Shown: positions 7,784-14,919, numbered from the stretch's first letter. The stretch is 17,269 nt of DNA from an uncultured bacterium (GCA_905214875.1 CAJMNR010000058.1:1-17269), one strand, 5' to 3'. A program made the numbers and translations. Notes: generated from the sequence alone by a model not told the origin.

Positions 7784-8101
7784 ATGAGCAATACATTTCA
7801 GCAAATTACGCCAAACGAGGCGAAAGAAATTATGGATGAACAAGTGGACTGTGTTATTGTAGATGTTAGAACAGTACAGGAATATGAAGATGGACATATC
7901 GAAGGAGCAATCAGTATGCCTTTGCCAGAATTAGAATATGTAGCAGAGACAGAGATTGATGATTATGACCAGCCAATTCTAGTATATTGTAGAAGCGGTG
8001 TTCGTTCTAAGACAGCAAGTGAAATTCTTGTTGAAATGGGATATACAAACGTATACGAATTCGGTGGCATTTTGGATTGGCCATTTGAAATAGAAAGTTA
8101 A
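7784..8101 (+). CDS. Single-domain rhodanese-like sulfurtransferase
   Basis: This is a 105-residue cytoplasmic protein consisting of one rhodanese domain, which carries sulfur as a cysteine persulfide. Family features are VDVRTVQEYEDGHIEGA (26-42) and the active-site loop CRSGVR starting at Cys69, followed by the SKTASEILVEMGY helix and the usual GG-x-x-DW near the end. The start at 7784 is chosen because AAGGA lies 7 bases upstream; an in-frame ATG at 7754 has no ribosome binding site and would add ten non-conserved residues. It stands alone between two terminators. Donor and acceptor are unknown; roles in tRNA thiolation, sulfide or cyanide handling, or persulfide signalling are all possible. 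Confidence 0.9.
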   Translation: MSNTFQQITPNEAKEIMDEQVDCVIVDVRTVQEYEDGHIEGAISMPLPELEYVAETEIDDYDQPILVYCRSGVRSKTASEILVEMGYTNVYEFGGILDWPFEIES

Positions 8102-8109
8102 GAAAATGA

Positions 8110-8143
8110 GGTATGAATGAGAGTTCTTGTTCATACCTTTTTT
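8110..8143 (+). terminator. Terminator of the rhodanese gene
   Basis: GGTATGAA (8110-8117) pairs with TTCATACC (8130-8137), followed by six T. It starts eight bases after the stop codon. Confidence 0.85.
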
Positions 8144-8209
8144 AATCCTAGAAATATTAGATCCGAGGAAACTTCTCTGCGAGAACGTGTGTAAAGTAGA
8201 AAAACAAGG

Positions 8210-8238
8210 TTGTAAGATGAAACACATCGCAATATAAT
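8210..8238 (+). promoter_or_regulatory. Promoter of the MraY-like/hydrolase operon
   Basis: TTGTAA (8210-8215) and a perfect TATAAT (8233-8238) are separated by 17 bp. The predicted start near 8245 gives a leader of about 36 bases with AGAAGG at 8267-8272. Confidence 0.75.
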
Positions 8239-8280
8239 TATAGTGGTTTAATAGAAATCGAAGAAAAGAAGGTAGTACAA

Positions 8281-9243
8281 ATGATTCAAGAGTATTTTCA
8301 AGGAGTTGAGACAGGAATTGTTGCATTGATTGGATTGATGCTTGCATTTCTAACCACGTGCTTTTTGTTGTACCGCTTTGCGGACAAGCTTCCACATGAT
8401 TTAGGGAGGGATTTTGCTTATAACGGTAAGCTTTCCAAAGGAAAACCAAGGGGAGCAGGATTTATCTTCATCCTCGTATTTACGGTAGCAGCCTTGGTAT
8501 TTGGTAAGCTTGGGACAGAGATGATTATCTATCTAATATTAGTGGTAGCAGCAATGTTGACTGGATTCTTAGACGACTGCGCAAAAGCACCATGGGGAGA
8601 ATATAAAAAGGGAATTCTAGATTTAATCATAGCAATCATGACAGCAATAACATTCTTAAACTTTAATGGCAATGAAATCACAATTGCAGTTGTACATAAG
8701 GCAGTTGTTATTCCACCAGCATTATTTATAGTATTAGCCGTTGTGTTAATCTGGGTATCAATCAATGTTACAAACTGCTCGGATGGAGTTGACGGCCTTT
8801 CTGGCTCACTTACGATTGTATCTTTGATCACAATCTATATCGTTGACCAAATCAAAGGGTTGGACAAACATTTTTCTTACTTAATCCTATTATTCGTCAT
8901 TTGCATCCTTGCATATCTTTGGTATAATGCAACGCCGAGCAAGATGATTATGGGAGACGCAGGATCTAGGGCTATGGGATTATTTATCAGCATAGCCATA
9001 CTAAAGACAATGAGTCCATTTCTCTATATCCCGGTAGCATTCGTATTAATCTTGGATGGAGGACTTGGACTAGTGAAAGTATCCTTGCTTCGATTCTTAA
9101 AGATTCGGGTGCTTACCAATGTAAGGACTCCGCTTCATGACCAGGCAAGAAAGGTAAGTAACTGGTCCAATACACAGACGGTATTTCGTTTTGTGATTAT
9201 ACAGATTATGATTGGAGTCGTAGTAATTTATTTGATTCAATAA
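8281..9243 (+). CDS. MraY/WecA-like membrane phospho-sugar transferase (MraY paralogue)
   Basis: This is a 320-residue polytopic membrane protein of the polyprenyl-phosphate N-acetylhexosamine-1-phosphate transferase superfamily. Such enzymes move a sugar phosphate from a UDP-sugar to undecaprenyl phosphate on the inner membrane face. The Mg-binding pair is in GFLDDCAKA (Asp98-Asp99), the nucleotide-site motif is NCSDGVDGL (165-173), and MGDAGS is at 224-229. The C-terminal segment aligns with the end of MraY, but the MraY His-His-His triad is replaced by His286-Asp-Gln (TPLHDQARK). Surrounding cell-division and peptidoglycan genes (mur, fts) are absent. It is thus probably a paralogue with another substrate rather than the housekeeping MraY. 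The start is supported by AGAAGG 8 bases upstream. The hydrolase gene follows after 19 bases, in one operon. Confidence 0.85.
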   Translation: MIQEYFQGVETGIVALIGLMLAFLTTCFLLYRFADKLPHDLGRDFAYNGKLSKGKPRGAGFIFILVFTVAALVFGKLGTEMIIYLILVVAAMLTGFLDDCAKAPWGEYKKGILDLIIAIMTAITFLNFNGNEITIAVVHKAVVIPPALFIVLAVVLIWVSINVTNCSDGVDGLSGSLTIVSLITIYIVDQIKGLDKHFSYLILLFVICILAYLWYNATPSKMIMGDAGSRAMGLFISIAILKTMSPFLYIPVAFVLILDGGLGLVKVSLLRFLKIRVLTNVRTPLHDQARKVSNWSNTQTVFRFVIIQIMIGVVVIYLIQ

Positions 9244-9262
9244 AGAAAGGATTATAGCAGTT

Positions 9263-10006
9263 TTGAAGAAAAGAAAGCACAGAGCATTAAGATGGATTGG
9301 CGGTATTGCAGCCGCACTTGTAATATTGGTGGCAGCAGGTGCAATCATCTGGGTTAATAAGACATATAAGCCCAACGAAGAGGCAAAGGCAGTCCTGTCA
9401 GGAACACAGAAGGTAACGGTAACGAAGGATACCTATATTGAATTTTTGCCAACGGATAGGCAGCCAGACAAAGGATTTATCTTTTATCCTGGTGGCTTGG
9501 TAGAGCCGGAAGCATATGCGCCGCTTTGTGAAAAGATAGCAGAACAAGGGTATCTTGTTGTAATTGTACCAATGACCGCTAATTTGGCAATCCTTTCTCC
9601 AAATAAGGCAGAAGGCGTTCAAAAGGCGTATCCGTTTATTAAGACATGGGCAATCGGCGGACATTCTCTTGGAGGGGTAATGGCATGCAGATATGCTAAT
9701 TCTCATGAGGATATTGCGGGCGTCGTATTGTATGCGGCATATCCGGAGTCAGATGAGTTAGAAGGCAGTAGCAAGAAAATCATCAGCATCTATGGAAGCC
9801 TTGATGGTGTTGCAAAGCTTGATAAAGTCAAAGGAGCAAAGTTACCTTTGGATGCCAAGCTTAAAGAAATTCAAGGCGGAAATCATAGCTACTTTGGAAG
9901 CTATGGACTTCAAAAAGGAGATAATGAGGCAACCATATCAAATGCAGAACAACTGATGATGGCAGCTTCTTATACGACAGACTTTTTGAAAAGATTATCG
10001 GAGTAA
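9263..10006 (+). CDS. Membrane-anchored alpha/beta hydrolase
   Basis: This is a 247-residue protein with a basic N-terminus and one hydrophobic segment (about 12-30), acting as a signal anchor that places the catalytic domain outside the membrane. The nucleophile elbow GHSLGG puts Ser135 in the active site; Asp181 (YGSLDGV) and His208 (GGNHSYF) complete the triad seen in the alpha/beta hydrolase_5 / dienelactone-hydrolase-like group. The start is TTG; AAGAAAGGA lies 11-12 bases upstream, somewhat far, but no in-frame ATG precedes the conserved region. It lies 19 bases after the MraY-like gene, so a role in cell-envelope polymer or lipid turnover is a reasonable guess from context. The substrate cannot be told. 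No clear terminator follows. Confidence 0.85.
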   Translation: MKKRKHRALRWIGGIAAALVILVAAGAIIWVNKTYKPNEEAKAVLSGTQKVTVTKDTYIEFLPTDRQPDKGFIFYPGGLVEPEAYAPLCEKIAEQGYLVVIVPMTANLAILSPNKAEGVQKAYPFIKTWAIGGHSLGGVMACRYANSHEDIAGVVLYAAYPESDELEGSSKKIISIYGSLDGVAKLDKVKGAKLPLDAKLKEIQGGNHSYFGSYGLQKGDNEATISNAEQLMMAASYTTDFLKRLSE

Positions 10007-10089
10007 GCAAATAACTTTCTTACAATCAATACATAGAATCACCTAATTCGGCGTAAGATTATTAAGGTACGAGAAAGGTGGTTTTATGT

Positions 10090-10464
10090 ATGATGAAATT
10101 CTTTAAATGTAATGAGGAGAGCTTGGTAATTCCCGTTACGAAATGTTTTACTTCTGAGACTTCTTTAAAAGATGCGCAGGAGATAAGTCCAAACTCAGTA
10201 GAAGCAGCTAGTGAAAAACATCTTCCAGTGGTCACGATTCATGGGAATACGGTTACTGTAAATGTTGGAAGTGTTGCACACCCAATGACAGAAGAGCATT
10301 CCATTACGACTGTAATATTAGAGACGAGACAAGGCGGACAATATAAGTTCCTTCCACATGATAGTGAACCAATCGTTCATTTTGAACTTGCCAAAGGAGA
10401 TCAAGCACTTGCGGCGTATGCTTACTGTAATTTACACGGACTTTGGAAAGCAGATATTGATTAG
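10090..10464 (+). CDS. Desulfoferrodoxin-like superoxide reductase with degenerate centre I
   Basis: This is a 124-residue cytoplasmic protein that reduces superoxide to peroxide in anaerobes. All ligands of the catalytic Fe(His)4Cys centre are present with the spacing of Desulfovibrio desulfoferrodoxin: His44, His64, His70, Cys113 and His116, plus the Glu42-Lys43 pair of the active-site lid. The motifs EKHLPV, VAHPMTEEH and YCNLHGLWKA are diagnostic. The N-terminal desulforedoxin-type FeCys4 site is broken: only Cys7 and Cys19 remain of the four expected cysteines, so it should not bind centre I iron. The start at ATG 10090 follows AAAGGTGG by 8 bases; an upstream in-frame GTG at 10078 overlaps that site and is unlikely. 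No electron donor gene such as rubredoxin is adjacent. Confidence 0.9.
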   Translation: MMKFFKCNEESLVIPVTKCFTSETSLKDAQEISPNSVEAASEKHLPVVTIHGNTVTVNVGSVAHPMTEEHSITTVILETRQGGQYKFLPHDSEPIVHFELAKGDQALAAYAYCNLHGLWKADID

Positions 10465-10472
10465 AGAATAAA

Positions 10473-10513
10473 AAAGAGGCGTCTTAGCTAAAAAGTTGCG
10501 AAGATGCCTCTTT
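10473..10513. terminator. Bidirectional terminator between superoxide reductase and tRNA-Val
   Basis: AAAGAGGCGTCTT (10473-10485) pairs with AAGATGCCTCTTT (10501-10513), with one wobble. It is flanked by A-runs and T-runs on both sides, so it can end the plus-strand reductase transcript and the minus-strand tRNA transcript. Confidence 0.8.
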
Positions 10514-10533
10514 CTTAATGGTTAGGAAAGAAA

Positions 10534-10607
10534 TAGAGCCAATGGGGCTCGAACCCATGACCTCTCGCGTGTGAGGCGAACGCTCATCCCAGCTGAGCTA
10601 TGACTCT
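10534..10607 (-). tRNA. tRNA-Val (anticodon CAC)
   Basis: A complete 74-base cloverleaf on the minus strand: acceptor AGAGTCA pairs with TGGCTCT, discriminator A; D-stem GCTC/GAGC; anticodon stem TTCGC/GCGAG enclosing CTCACAC, anticodon CAC; T-arm ATGGG-TTCGAGC-CCCAT. The CCA end is not encoded and must be added after transcription. It reads GUG codons and is transcribed alone. Confidence 0.95.
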
Positions 10608-10616
10608 ATATGGAAA

Positions 10617-10644
10617 ATTATAGCACTTTCGAATAAAAAAACAA
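10617..10644 (-). promoter_or_regulatory. Promoter of tRNA-Val
   Basis: On the minus strand a perfect TATAAT (10617-10622) lies about 10 bases before the tRNA 5' end, with TTGTTT (10639-10644) as -35 box at 16 bp spacing. Confidence 0.7.
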
Positions 10645-10662
10645 CTATTTAGGAAAAAAAGA

Positions 10663-10691
10663 TTTACATAGAAGTGGTGGTCAGATAAGAT
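10663..10691 (+). promoter_or_regulatory. Promoter of the TatD-family gene
   Basis: TTTACA (10663-10668) and TAAGAT (10686-10691) are 17 bp apart; the start would lie near 10698. It is divergent from the tRNA-Val promoter. Confidence 0.6.
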
Positions 10692-10730
10692 GATTCATAG
10701 AAAAATAGTACGAGAAAGGAAGAATGGGCT

Positions 10731-11489
10731 TTGTATATAGACAGTCATACGCATTTGGACTTTTTTAATGAGGATATAAAAACAGCGCTACAGGAAATTA
10801 AAGACTATGAGATTCTTACGATTGCAAACAGCATGGATATAGAAAGCTATAAAAAGGCCAAAGAGTACGCAAAGATATGTAACTATGTCATCCCCACATT
10901 TGGCATTCATCCATGGAAAGCAGGGGCATGGAAGGACGAGCTAGACGAGTTGCTTCCATTCATTGAGGAGAGCCCGCTAATAGGTGAAATCGGACTAGAT
11001 ACGGTATGGTGTGAAGATATGGAGAATTACGATCGGCAGAAGGAAGTCTTTTTGTTTTTATTAAAAGAGAGCATTAAGAGGGGAAAAATAATTACTTTGC
11101 ATACAAAAGGTGCCGAAGAAGAAATCTTTGAGCTATTGCAATCGTATGATTATAATAAAGTAATCATCCATTGGTATAGTGGTTCGTTAGAAACCTTTGA
11201 AAAATATAGGAAACTAGGATGTTATTTTACAGTGGGAGTAGATCTTGGATATTCAGAGCTTGCAAAAGAGATACTCTTACGAATTCCTTTAGATCGTCTT
11301 CTTGTTGAGACGGATGGCCCGACTTCATTAGAATGGGTAAATGGAACCTACGGTTATCCAAGGGAAATCGTTAATTTGTTAGAAAAAGTAGCAACTGTAA
11401 GAAATATTCCAATAGAACATTTAAAAGAAATTATTTGCAATAATTTTTACCAATTATTGGACGACGGTGGAATTAATTTGACAATTTAA
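10731..11489 (+). CDS. TatD-family metal-dependent hydrolase
   Basis: This is a 252-residue cytoplasmic TIM-barrel hydrolase of the amidohydrolase superfamily, whose characterised members are metal-dependent DNases or deoxyribonuclease-like enzymes. The metal ligands are visible in order: His6 and His8 (DSHTHLD), Glu86 (GEIGLD), His124 (LHTKG), His147 (IHWYSG) and Asp195 (VETDGP). The length fits the family. TTG is the start, with AGAAAGGA about 10 bases upstream; the nearby ATG at 10724 is out of frame. The gene is divergent from tRNA-Val and has its own promoter. Its last codons carry the -35 box of the riboswitch transcript, but there is no other sign that it belongs to thiamine metabolism. 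Biological substrate unknown. Confidence 0.87.
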   Translation: MYIDSHTHLDFFNEDIKTALQEIKDYEILTIANSMDIESYKKAKEYAKICNYVIPTFGIHPWKAGAWKDELDELLPFIEESPLIGEIGLDTVWCEDMENYDRQKEVFLFLLKESIKRGKIITLHTKGAEEEIFELLQSYDYNKVIIHWYSGSLETFEKYRKLGCYFTVGVDLGYSELAKEILLRIPLDRLLVETDGPTSLEWVNGTYGYPREIVNLLEKVATVRNIPIEHLKEIICNNFYQLLDDGGINLTI

Positions 11490-11506
11490 TGAATACTAGG
11501 TAACAT
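11478..11506 (+). promoter_or_regulatory. Promoter of the thiXYZ riboswitch transcript
   Basis: A perfect TTGACA (11478-11483), lying inside the end of the TatD-family gene, is followed 17 bp later by TAACAT (11501-11506). The start would be about 11513, exactly where the riboswitch P1 helix begins. Confidence 0.6.
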
Positions 11507-11512
11507 ACAAGT

Positions 11513-11606
11513 ATATCTGGGGAGGTAGATACTACCTGAGAGGAAACAAGAGTTTCGACCCACATACCTGATTTGGATCATGCCAACGTAGGGAGATAGT
11601 TATGTT
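11513..11606 (+). ncRNA. TPP riboswitch (THI element)
   Basis: The conserved core of the thiamin pyrophosphate aptamer is clear: CTGGGG, a short GGTAG-ATA-CTACC hairpin, CTGAGAGG, then ACCC followed by ACCTGATTTGGATCATGCC and CGTAGGGA. P1 closes as TATCT (11513-11517) with AGATA (11594-11598). When TPP binds, the element should favour the terminator that follows at 11613-11653 and switch off thiXYZ. It is located 3' of the TatD-family gene and about 170 bases before the first transporter gene. Confidence 0.95.
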
Positions 11607-11612
11607 GATAGT

Positions 11613-11653
11613 AGCATAGTATTTTCATTTCAGGAAATGCTATGCTTTTTTTT
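11613..11653 (+). terminator. Riboswitch-controlled attenuator terminator
   Basis: A 14-bp stem with two wobbles pairs AGCATAGTATTTTC (11613-11626) with GGAAATGCTATGCT (11633-11646) and runs straight into eight T (11646-11653). It follows the aptamer by seven bases, the usual layout for transcription attenuation by TPP. Confidence 0.9.
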
Positions 11654-11693
11654 ATTGTTAGGAAATTTCTCTGTCGAGCTCTTTCCTAACAAT
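11654..11693 (+). other. Second hairpin in the thiXYZ leader
   Basis: A perfect 12-bp inverted repeat, ATTGTTAGGAAA (11654-11665) with TTTCCTAACAAT (11682-11693), immediately follows the attenuator. No T-run follows, so it is not a terminator. It lies only in read-through transcripts and could stabilise or process the mRNA. Confidence 0.6.
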
Positions 11694-11773
11694 TAAAAAT
11701 GTCCCAAAAAGCGGGGCGTGTTTCTTCTCGTTAAAGGAAGAAAACCTATACAAATGCAAAAAGGAGACTAAAA

Positions 11774-12532
11774 ATGAATCGATGGATTGAAAAAATGATT
11801 CCAACCGTATTTCTTATGATGCTACTTGGAATATGGGAAGGAGTTGTACGAATCGGCGGGATTCAGCCATATATCCTTCCAGCGCCAAGCGATGTGATTA
11901 AGGCGCTTATCAGTGAAATGTCCGTGTTGTTTCCTAATATGTTAGTTACGTTATATGAAGGAGCAGTGGGACTACTGTTCGCAACAATACTGGCACTTGC
12001 GCTAGCCGTTATTATAGATTTTGCACCATTAATAAAAAGGGCAGTTTATCCGGTATTAGTCATATCCCAGACAATACCTACGATTGCCATTGCGCCATTG
12101 TTCTTAATCTGGTTCGGATTTGGAATATTACCAAAGGTCATCGTTGTAGTCCTAGTCTGTTTCTTCCCAATTGTAATCAGCTTGATTGATGGAATGGAAG
12201 CAGTGGACAAAGACCTATTGAACCATTTTCAGTTAATGGGAGCAACGAAGTTTAAACGATTTCTTCATTTGAAATTGCCATTTGGATTATTAAACTTTTT
12301 TTCAGGTCTTAGGATTGCTGCCACTTACAGCATTATGGGCGCAATCATTGGAGAATGGCTTGGAGGAAATCAGGGCCTTGGTGTCTATATGACACGCGCA
12401 AAGAGCGTATATGCCATTGACAAGATGTTTGCGGCAATCGTGCTTATCATACTAATGAGCATGATTTTATTTGCAGTGATTGGTGGAATTGAGAGAATCG
12501 TAACACCATGGAAATATAAAAAAGGAGAATAG
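11774..12532 (+). CDS. thiX: ThiX-type ABC transporter permease (thiamine pyrimidine uptake)
   Basis: This is a 252-residue integral membrane permease of the binding-protein-dependent type with about six transmembrane segments. The cytoplasmic EAA-like loop, which contacts the ATPase, is at about 136-165 (VDKDLLNHFQLMGATKFKRF). It is the first gene after a TPP riboswitch and is followed by an NMT1/THI5-like binding protein and an ATPase. This is the ThiXYZ arrangement known to import N-formyl-aminopyrimidine from degraded thiamine in bacilli. AAGGAG lies 7 bases before the ATG. The stop codon is two bases before the next gene. Specificity is inferred from the riboswitch and the binding protein; hydroxymethylpyrimidine or thiamine itself remain alternatives. 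Confidence 0.88.
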   Translation: MNRWIEKMIPTVFLMMLLGIWEGVVRIGGIQPYILPAPSDVIKALISEMSVLFPNMLVTLYEGAVGLLFATILALALAVIIDFAPLIKRAVYPVLVISQTIPTIAIAPLFLIWFGFGILPKVIVVVLVCFFPIVISLIDGMEAVDKDLLNHFQLMGATKFKRFLHLKLPFGLLNFFSGLRIAATYSIMGAIIGEWLGGNQGLGVYMTRAKSVYAIDKMFAAIVLIILMSMILFAVIGGIERIVTPWKYKKGE

Positions 12533-12534
12533 AA

Positions 12535-13536
12535 ATGAAATTAAGAAGATGTAAAAGTATGCTTATTACAGTGCTTGCAACAAGTATGTTATTATCTGCT
12601 TGTGGAAAGAAAGAAAATGCGAGCGAGGAAGGATTAAAGAAGGTAACGGTCATTTTAGACTGGACGGCCAATACAAATCATACAGGATTATATGTTGCGA
12701 AAGAAAAAGGCTACTATAAAGAAGCAGGACTTGATGTAGAAATCGTTGAGCCGGCAGAAGGTTCTTCGCTTCAGCTTTTAGCAGCAGGAAAAGGACAGTT
12801 CGCAGTTAGTTATCAAGAAGATTTGACCTATGCACTTACAGCGGATACAAAGCTTCCAGTCAAAGCGATTGCAGCAATTATCCAGCATAATACGTCAGGA
12901 TTTACTGCACCTGCATCCAAAGGAATCAAGACGGTAAAAGATTTCGAAGGAAAAGTATACGGTGGATATGGCGGACCGAGTGAAAGTGCAATCCTTGAAA
13001 CTGTTATGAAAGAAAATGGCGCAGACTATTCCAAGCTTCAATCTGTAGTTGTAGGTGATGAAGATTTCTTTATGGCGACGAAGAATAATATTGATTTTGA
13101 ATGGACATTTGAAGGATGGACAAATATAGAAGCAAAGCTTCGAGGCGAAGAAGTTGACTTTATCCCATTACGTGAACTGAATGAAAACCTAGACTATTAC
13201 ACTCCAATCATTGCATCTTCAACAAAGGTATTATCTGAAGATAGCGACATGGTAAAAGCGTTTATGCAGGCAACGACAAAAGGATATGAGTACTGTATCA
13301 ATCAGCCGGAAGAGGCAGCAGAAGTACTTGTAACTGCCGTTTCTGGAATCGATAAGACCCTTGCAGTAGAGAGTCAGAAATACCTTGCAGGCCAGTATCA
13401 GGCAGAGGCAAGCAGATGGGGTGAAATGAAAGCTTCTGTTTGGGATAACTATACAAAGTTTATGAAAGACAATCAGTTGATTGAACAAGACTTACCAGCA
13501 AGTGAGGCATATACGAATGAGTATTTACCAGAATAA
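12535..13536 (+). CDS. thiY: ThiY-type substrate-binding lipoprotein (NMT1/THI5 family)
   Basis: This is a 333-residue extracellular lipoprotein that delivers the pyrimidine ligand to the permease. A basic N-terminus and hydrophobic stretch end in the lipobox LSAC, so Cys23 should be lipidated. The mature part begins with the characteristic THI5-like block LDWTANTNHTGLYVAKEKGY, followed by AGLDVEIVEPAEGSS and the GQFAVSYQED segment, typical of pyrimidine-binding NMT1 domains. AAGGAG in the last codons of thiX serves as ribosome binding site, and the start is two bases after the thiX stop. Its 3' end overlaps thiZ by 20 bases. Control is by the TPP riboswitch 1 kb upstream. Confidence 0.92.
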   Translation: MKLRRCKSMLITVLATSMLLSACGKKENASEEGLKKVTVILDWTANTNHTGLYVAKEKGYYKEAGLDVEIVEPAEGSSLQLLAAGKGQFAVSYQEDLTYALTADTKLPVKAIAAIIQHNTSGFTAPASKGIKTVKDFEGKVYGGYGGPSESAILETVMKENGADYSKLQSVVVGDEDFFMATKNNIDFEWTFEGWTNIEAKLRGEEVDFIPLRELNENLDYYTPIIASSTKVLSEDSDMVKAFMQATTKGYEYCINQPEEAAEVLVTAVSGIDKTLAVESQKYLAGQYQAEASRWGEMKASVWDNYTKFMKDNQLIEQDLPASEAYTNEYLPE

Positions 13537-14245
13537 AATAGAACTTTTGCATGTAAAGAAATCGTTTGGTGAGGTCAATGTACTTAAGGATATCAGCATT
13601 CATGTAAAAGAGGGGGAAGTCGTGGCACTCCTTGGACCAAGTGGAAGCGGTAAGAGCACTATTTTTAATTTGATTACCAATCTGATTAAGCCAGAAGAGG
13701 GCGAAGTAAACGTCCATGGAAAAGTCAGCTATATGTATCAAAAGGATACGATGGTTCCTTGGAAGAAGGTTGTAGATAACATTGCACTTCCTTTAGTATT
13801 TCGAGGAAGCAAGAAAAGAGAGGCCAGAAAAGAAGTGGAAGGATATCTTGAAACATTTGGGCTTAGCGGCTATGGCGACAAGTACCCTTCTATGTTATCT
13901 GGTGGCATGAAACAACGCGCAAACTTTTTAAAGACTTATCTGACTTCAAACGAAATCATGCTTTTAGACGAGCCGTTTGGTGCATTGGATTCCATGACCC
14001 GTAAAAAGATGCAGATGTGGTTATTGAATGTAACAAGAAAAATTAACTCATCCATCCTACTCATCACCCATGATGTGGAAGAAGCAATATTCTTATCCGA
14101 TCGCATCTATGTCCTATCGGATAAGCCAACACATATACTTGGAGAAGTAAATGTGGATTTAGGAAATGACAGGAATGAGCAAACATTTCTAGAAGATAGG
14201 TTTTTTGAAATAAGAAAAGAGATTGCATGCATCTTGGAATCTTAA
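13517..14245 (+). CDS. thiZ: ThiZ-type ABC transporter ATP-binding protein
   Basis: This is a 242-residue ATPase subunit. Walker A is GPSGSGKS (40-47), the Q-loop is near YMYQKD (73-78), the signature LSGGMKQR is at 127-134, Walker B is IMLLDEP (147-153), the D-loop is GALD, and the switch His is in LITHDVEEA. It belongs to the taurine/nitrate/thiamine-pyrimidine branch of ABC ATPases that pairs with this permease type. The ATG at 13517 is preceded by GTGAGG with a 9-base gap and overlaps the end of thiY. A longer reading frame from 13481 adds only a tail lying within thiY and is less likely. No clear terminator follows the stop codon. Confidence 0.92.
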   Translation: MSIYQNKIELLHVKKSFGEVNVLKDISIHVKEGEVVALLGPSGSGKSTIFNLITNLIKPEEGEVNVHGKVSYMYQKDTMVPWKKVVDNIALPLVFRGSKKREARKEVEGYLETFGLSGYGDKYPSMLSGGMKQRANFLKTYLTSNEIMLLDEPFGALDSMTRKKMQMWLLNVTRKINSSILLITHDVEEAIFLSDRIYVLSDKPTHILGEVNVDLGNDRNEQTFLEDRFFEIRKEIACILES

Positions 14246-14293
14246 CCAGAATTTATAAGTATTAACTACTCTTCCAAAAATATTATATTTCAA

Positions 14294-14350
14294 AAATGTT
14301 AATTAAATGTTACAATTGTATTAAATTAAAACAACAAAACGTTAACATTT
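14294..14350. repeat. Inverted repeat upstream of the cysteine-rich gene
   Basis: AAATGTTAA (14294-14302) and TTAACATTT (14342-14350) are perfect 9-base inverted arms, 39 bases apart. Between them is a perfect 10-base palindrome, TACAATTGTA (14311-14320). The region is very AT-rich, so chance is possible. I could not place a convincing promoter for the following gene. Confidence 0.4.
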
Positions 14351-14384
14351 GTTTGACGAATATAGTTAAAAGAGGAGAGTAATT

Positions 14385-14858
14385 ATGAGAAACTTTAAAA
14401 AAGCAGTATTAGCAGGTGCAATGTTATTATCAGTAGGATCAATGTCTTTACCGGCAGCAGATGTTTCAGCTGCATCCAAAAGCTGCAGTACTACAGTTAC
14501 ATCAACTCAGAACACTACTTGTAAAAAATTCACATCGGGTAATTTCTGTTTTAAGACAACCGGTAAAAATACATGTACAGTAACAGGCTTATCAAGCGCT
14601 GGTAAGAAAGTAAGTTCTTGTACAGTTCCATCTACAGTAAAATGTAATGGTAAAACATATAAAGTAACAAAAGTTGCAGCTGGTGCATTTAAGAACTGCA
14701 ACAAATTAAAAAGCGTGAAACTTCCAAGCTGCATCAATTCTGTTGGAAGCAATGCATTTTCAGGATGTAGTAATTTAAAAACTGTAACTTGCGCAAAACA
14801 AGTGAAATCTTTAGGGACTAACTGTTTTGGTAATGCAACTTGCAAAATTTCAAAATAG
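14385..14858 (+). CDS. Secreted cysteine-rich protein with BspA-like LRR_5 repeats
   Basis: This is a 157-residue protein with a typical signal peptide (basic start, hydrophobic core, probable cleavage after VSA near residues 28-30). The C-terminal half carries two LRR_5/BspA-type units, seen as AAGAFKNCNKLKSVKLPSCI followed by SNAFSGCSNLKTVTC. The mature part has 12 cysteines in about 125 residues, which is unusual for an exported protein of an anaerobe and suggests disulfides or metal binding. No LPXTG, GW or SLH anchor is seen. GAGGAGA about 6 bases before the ATG supports the start. It converges with another surface protein and shares its terminator. Function unknown; a surface or released adhesion-type protein is a guess. 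Confidence 0.82.
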   Translation: MRNFKKAVLAGAMLLSVGSMSLPAADVSAASKSCSTTVTSTQNTTCKKFTSGNFCFKTTGKNTCTVTGLSSAGKKVSSCTVPSTVKCNGKTYKVTKVAAGAFKNCNKLKSVKLPSCINSVGSNAFSGCSNLKTVTCAKQVKSLGTNCFGNATCKISK

Positions 14859-14867
14859 ATAATAAAT

Positions 14868-14911
14868 AAAAAGGCTGTGCCAGAACGTCATCGTTTTGGC
14901 ACAGCCTTTTT
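14868..14911. terminator. Perfect bidirectional terminator between two surface-protein genes
   Basis: A 20-bp stem (14868-14887 with 14892-14911, one wobble) closes on the tetraloop TCAT, with five A and five T at the ends. The core is GGCTGTGCCAGAACG paired with CGTTTTGGCACAGCC. It lies ten bases after one stop codon and eight bases from the convergent one. Confidence 0.92.
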
Positions 14912-14919
14912 AGCATGGT

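Noticed and set aside
10078..10089. GTG start for the superoxide reductase
   Set aside because: It overlaps the Shine-Dalgarno sequence used by the ATG at 10090, and the added residues are not conserved in the family.
10006..10089. Promoter for the superoxide reductase gene
   Set aside because: TTACAA near 10020 has only a weak -10 partner around 10044, so no promoter is claimed; the gene may be read from upstream.
10731..11489. TatD-family gene as part of a Qat-type defence system
   Set aside because: The ATPase, QatB and QueC-like partners are absent; the neighbours are a tRNA and a thiamine transporter, so it is treated as a stand-alone hydrolase.
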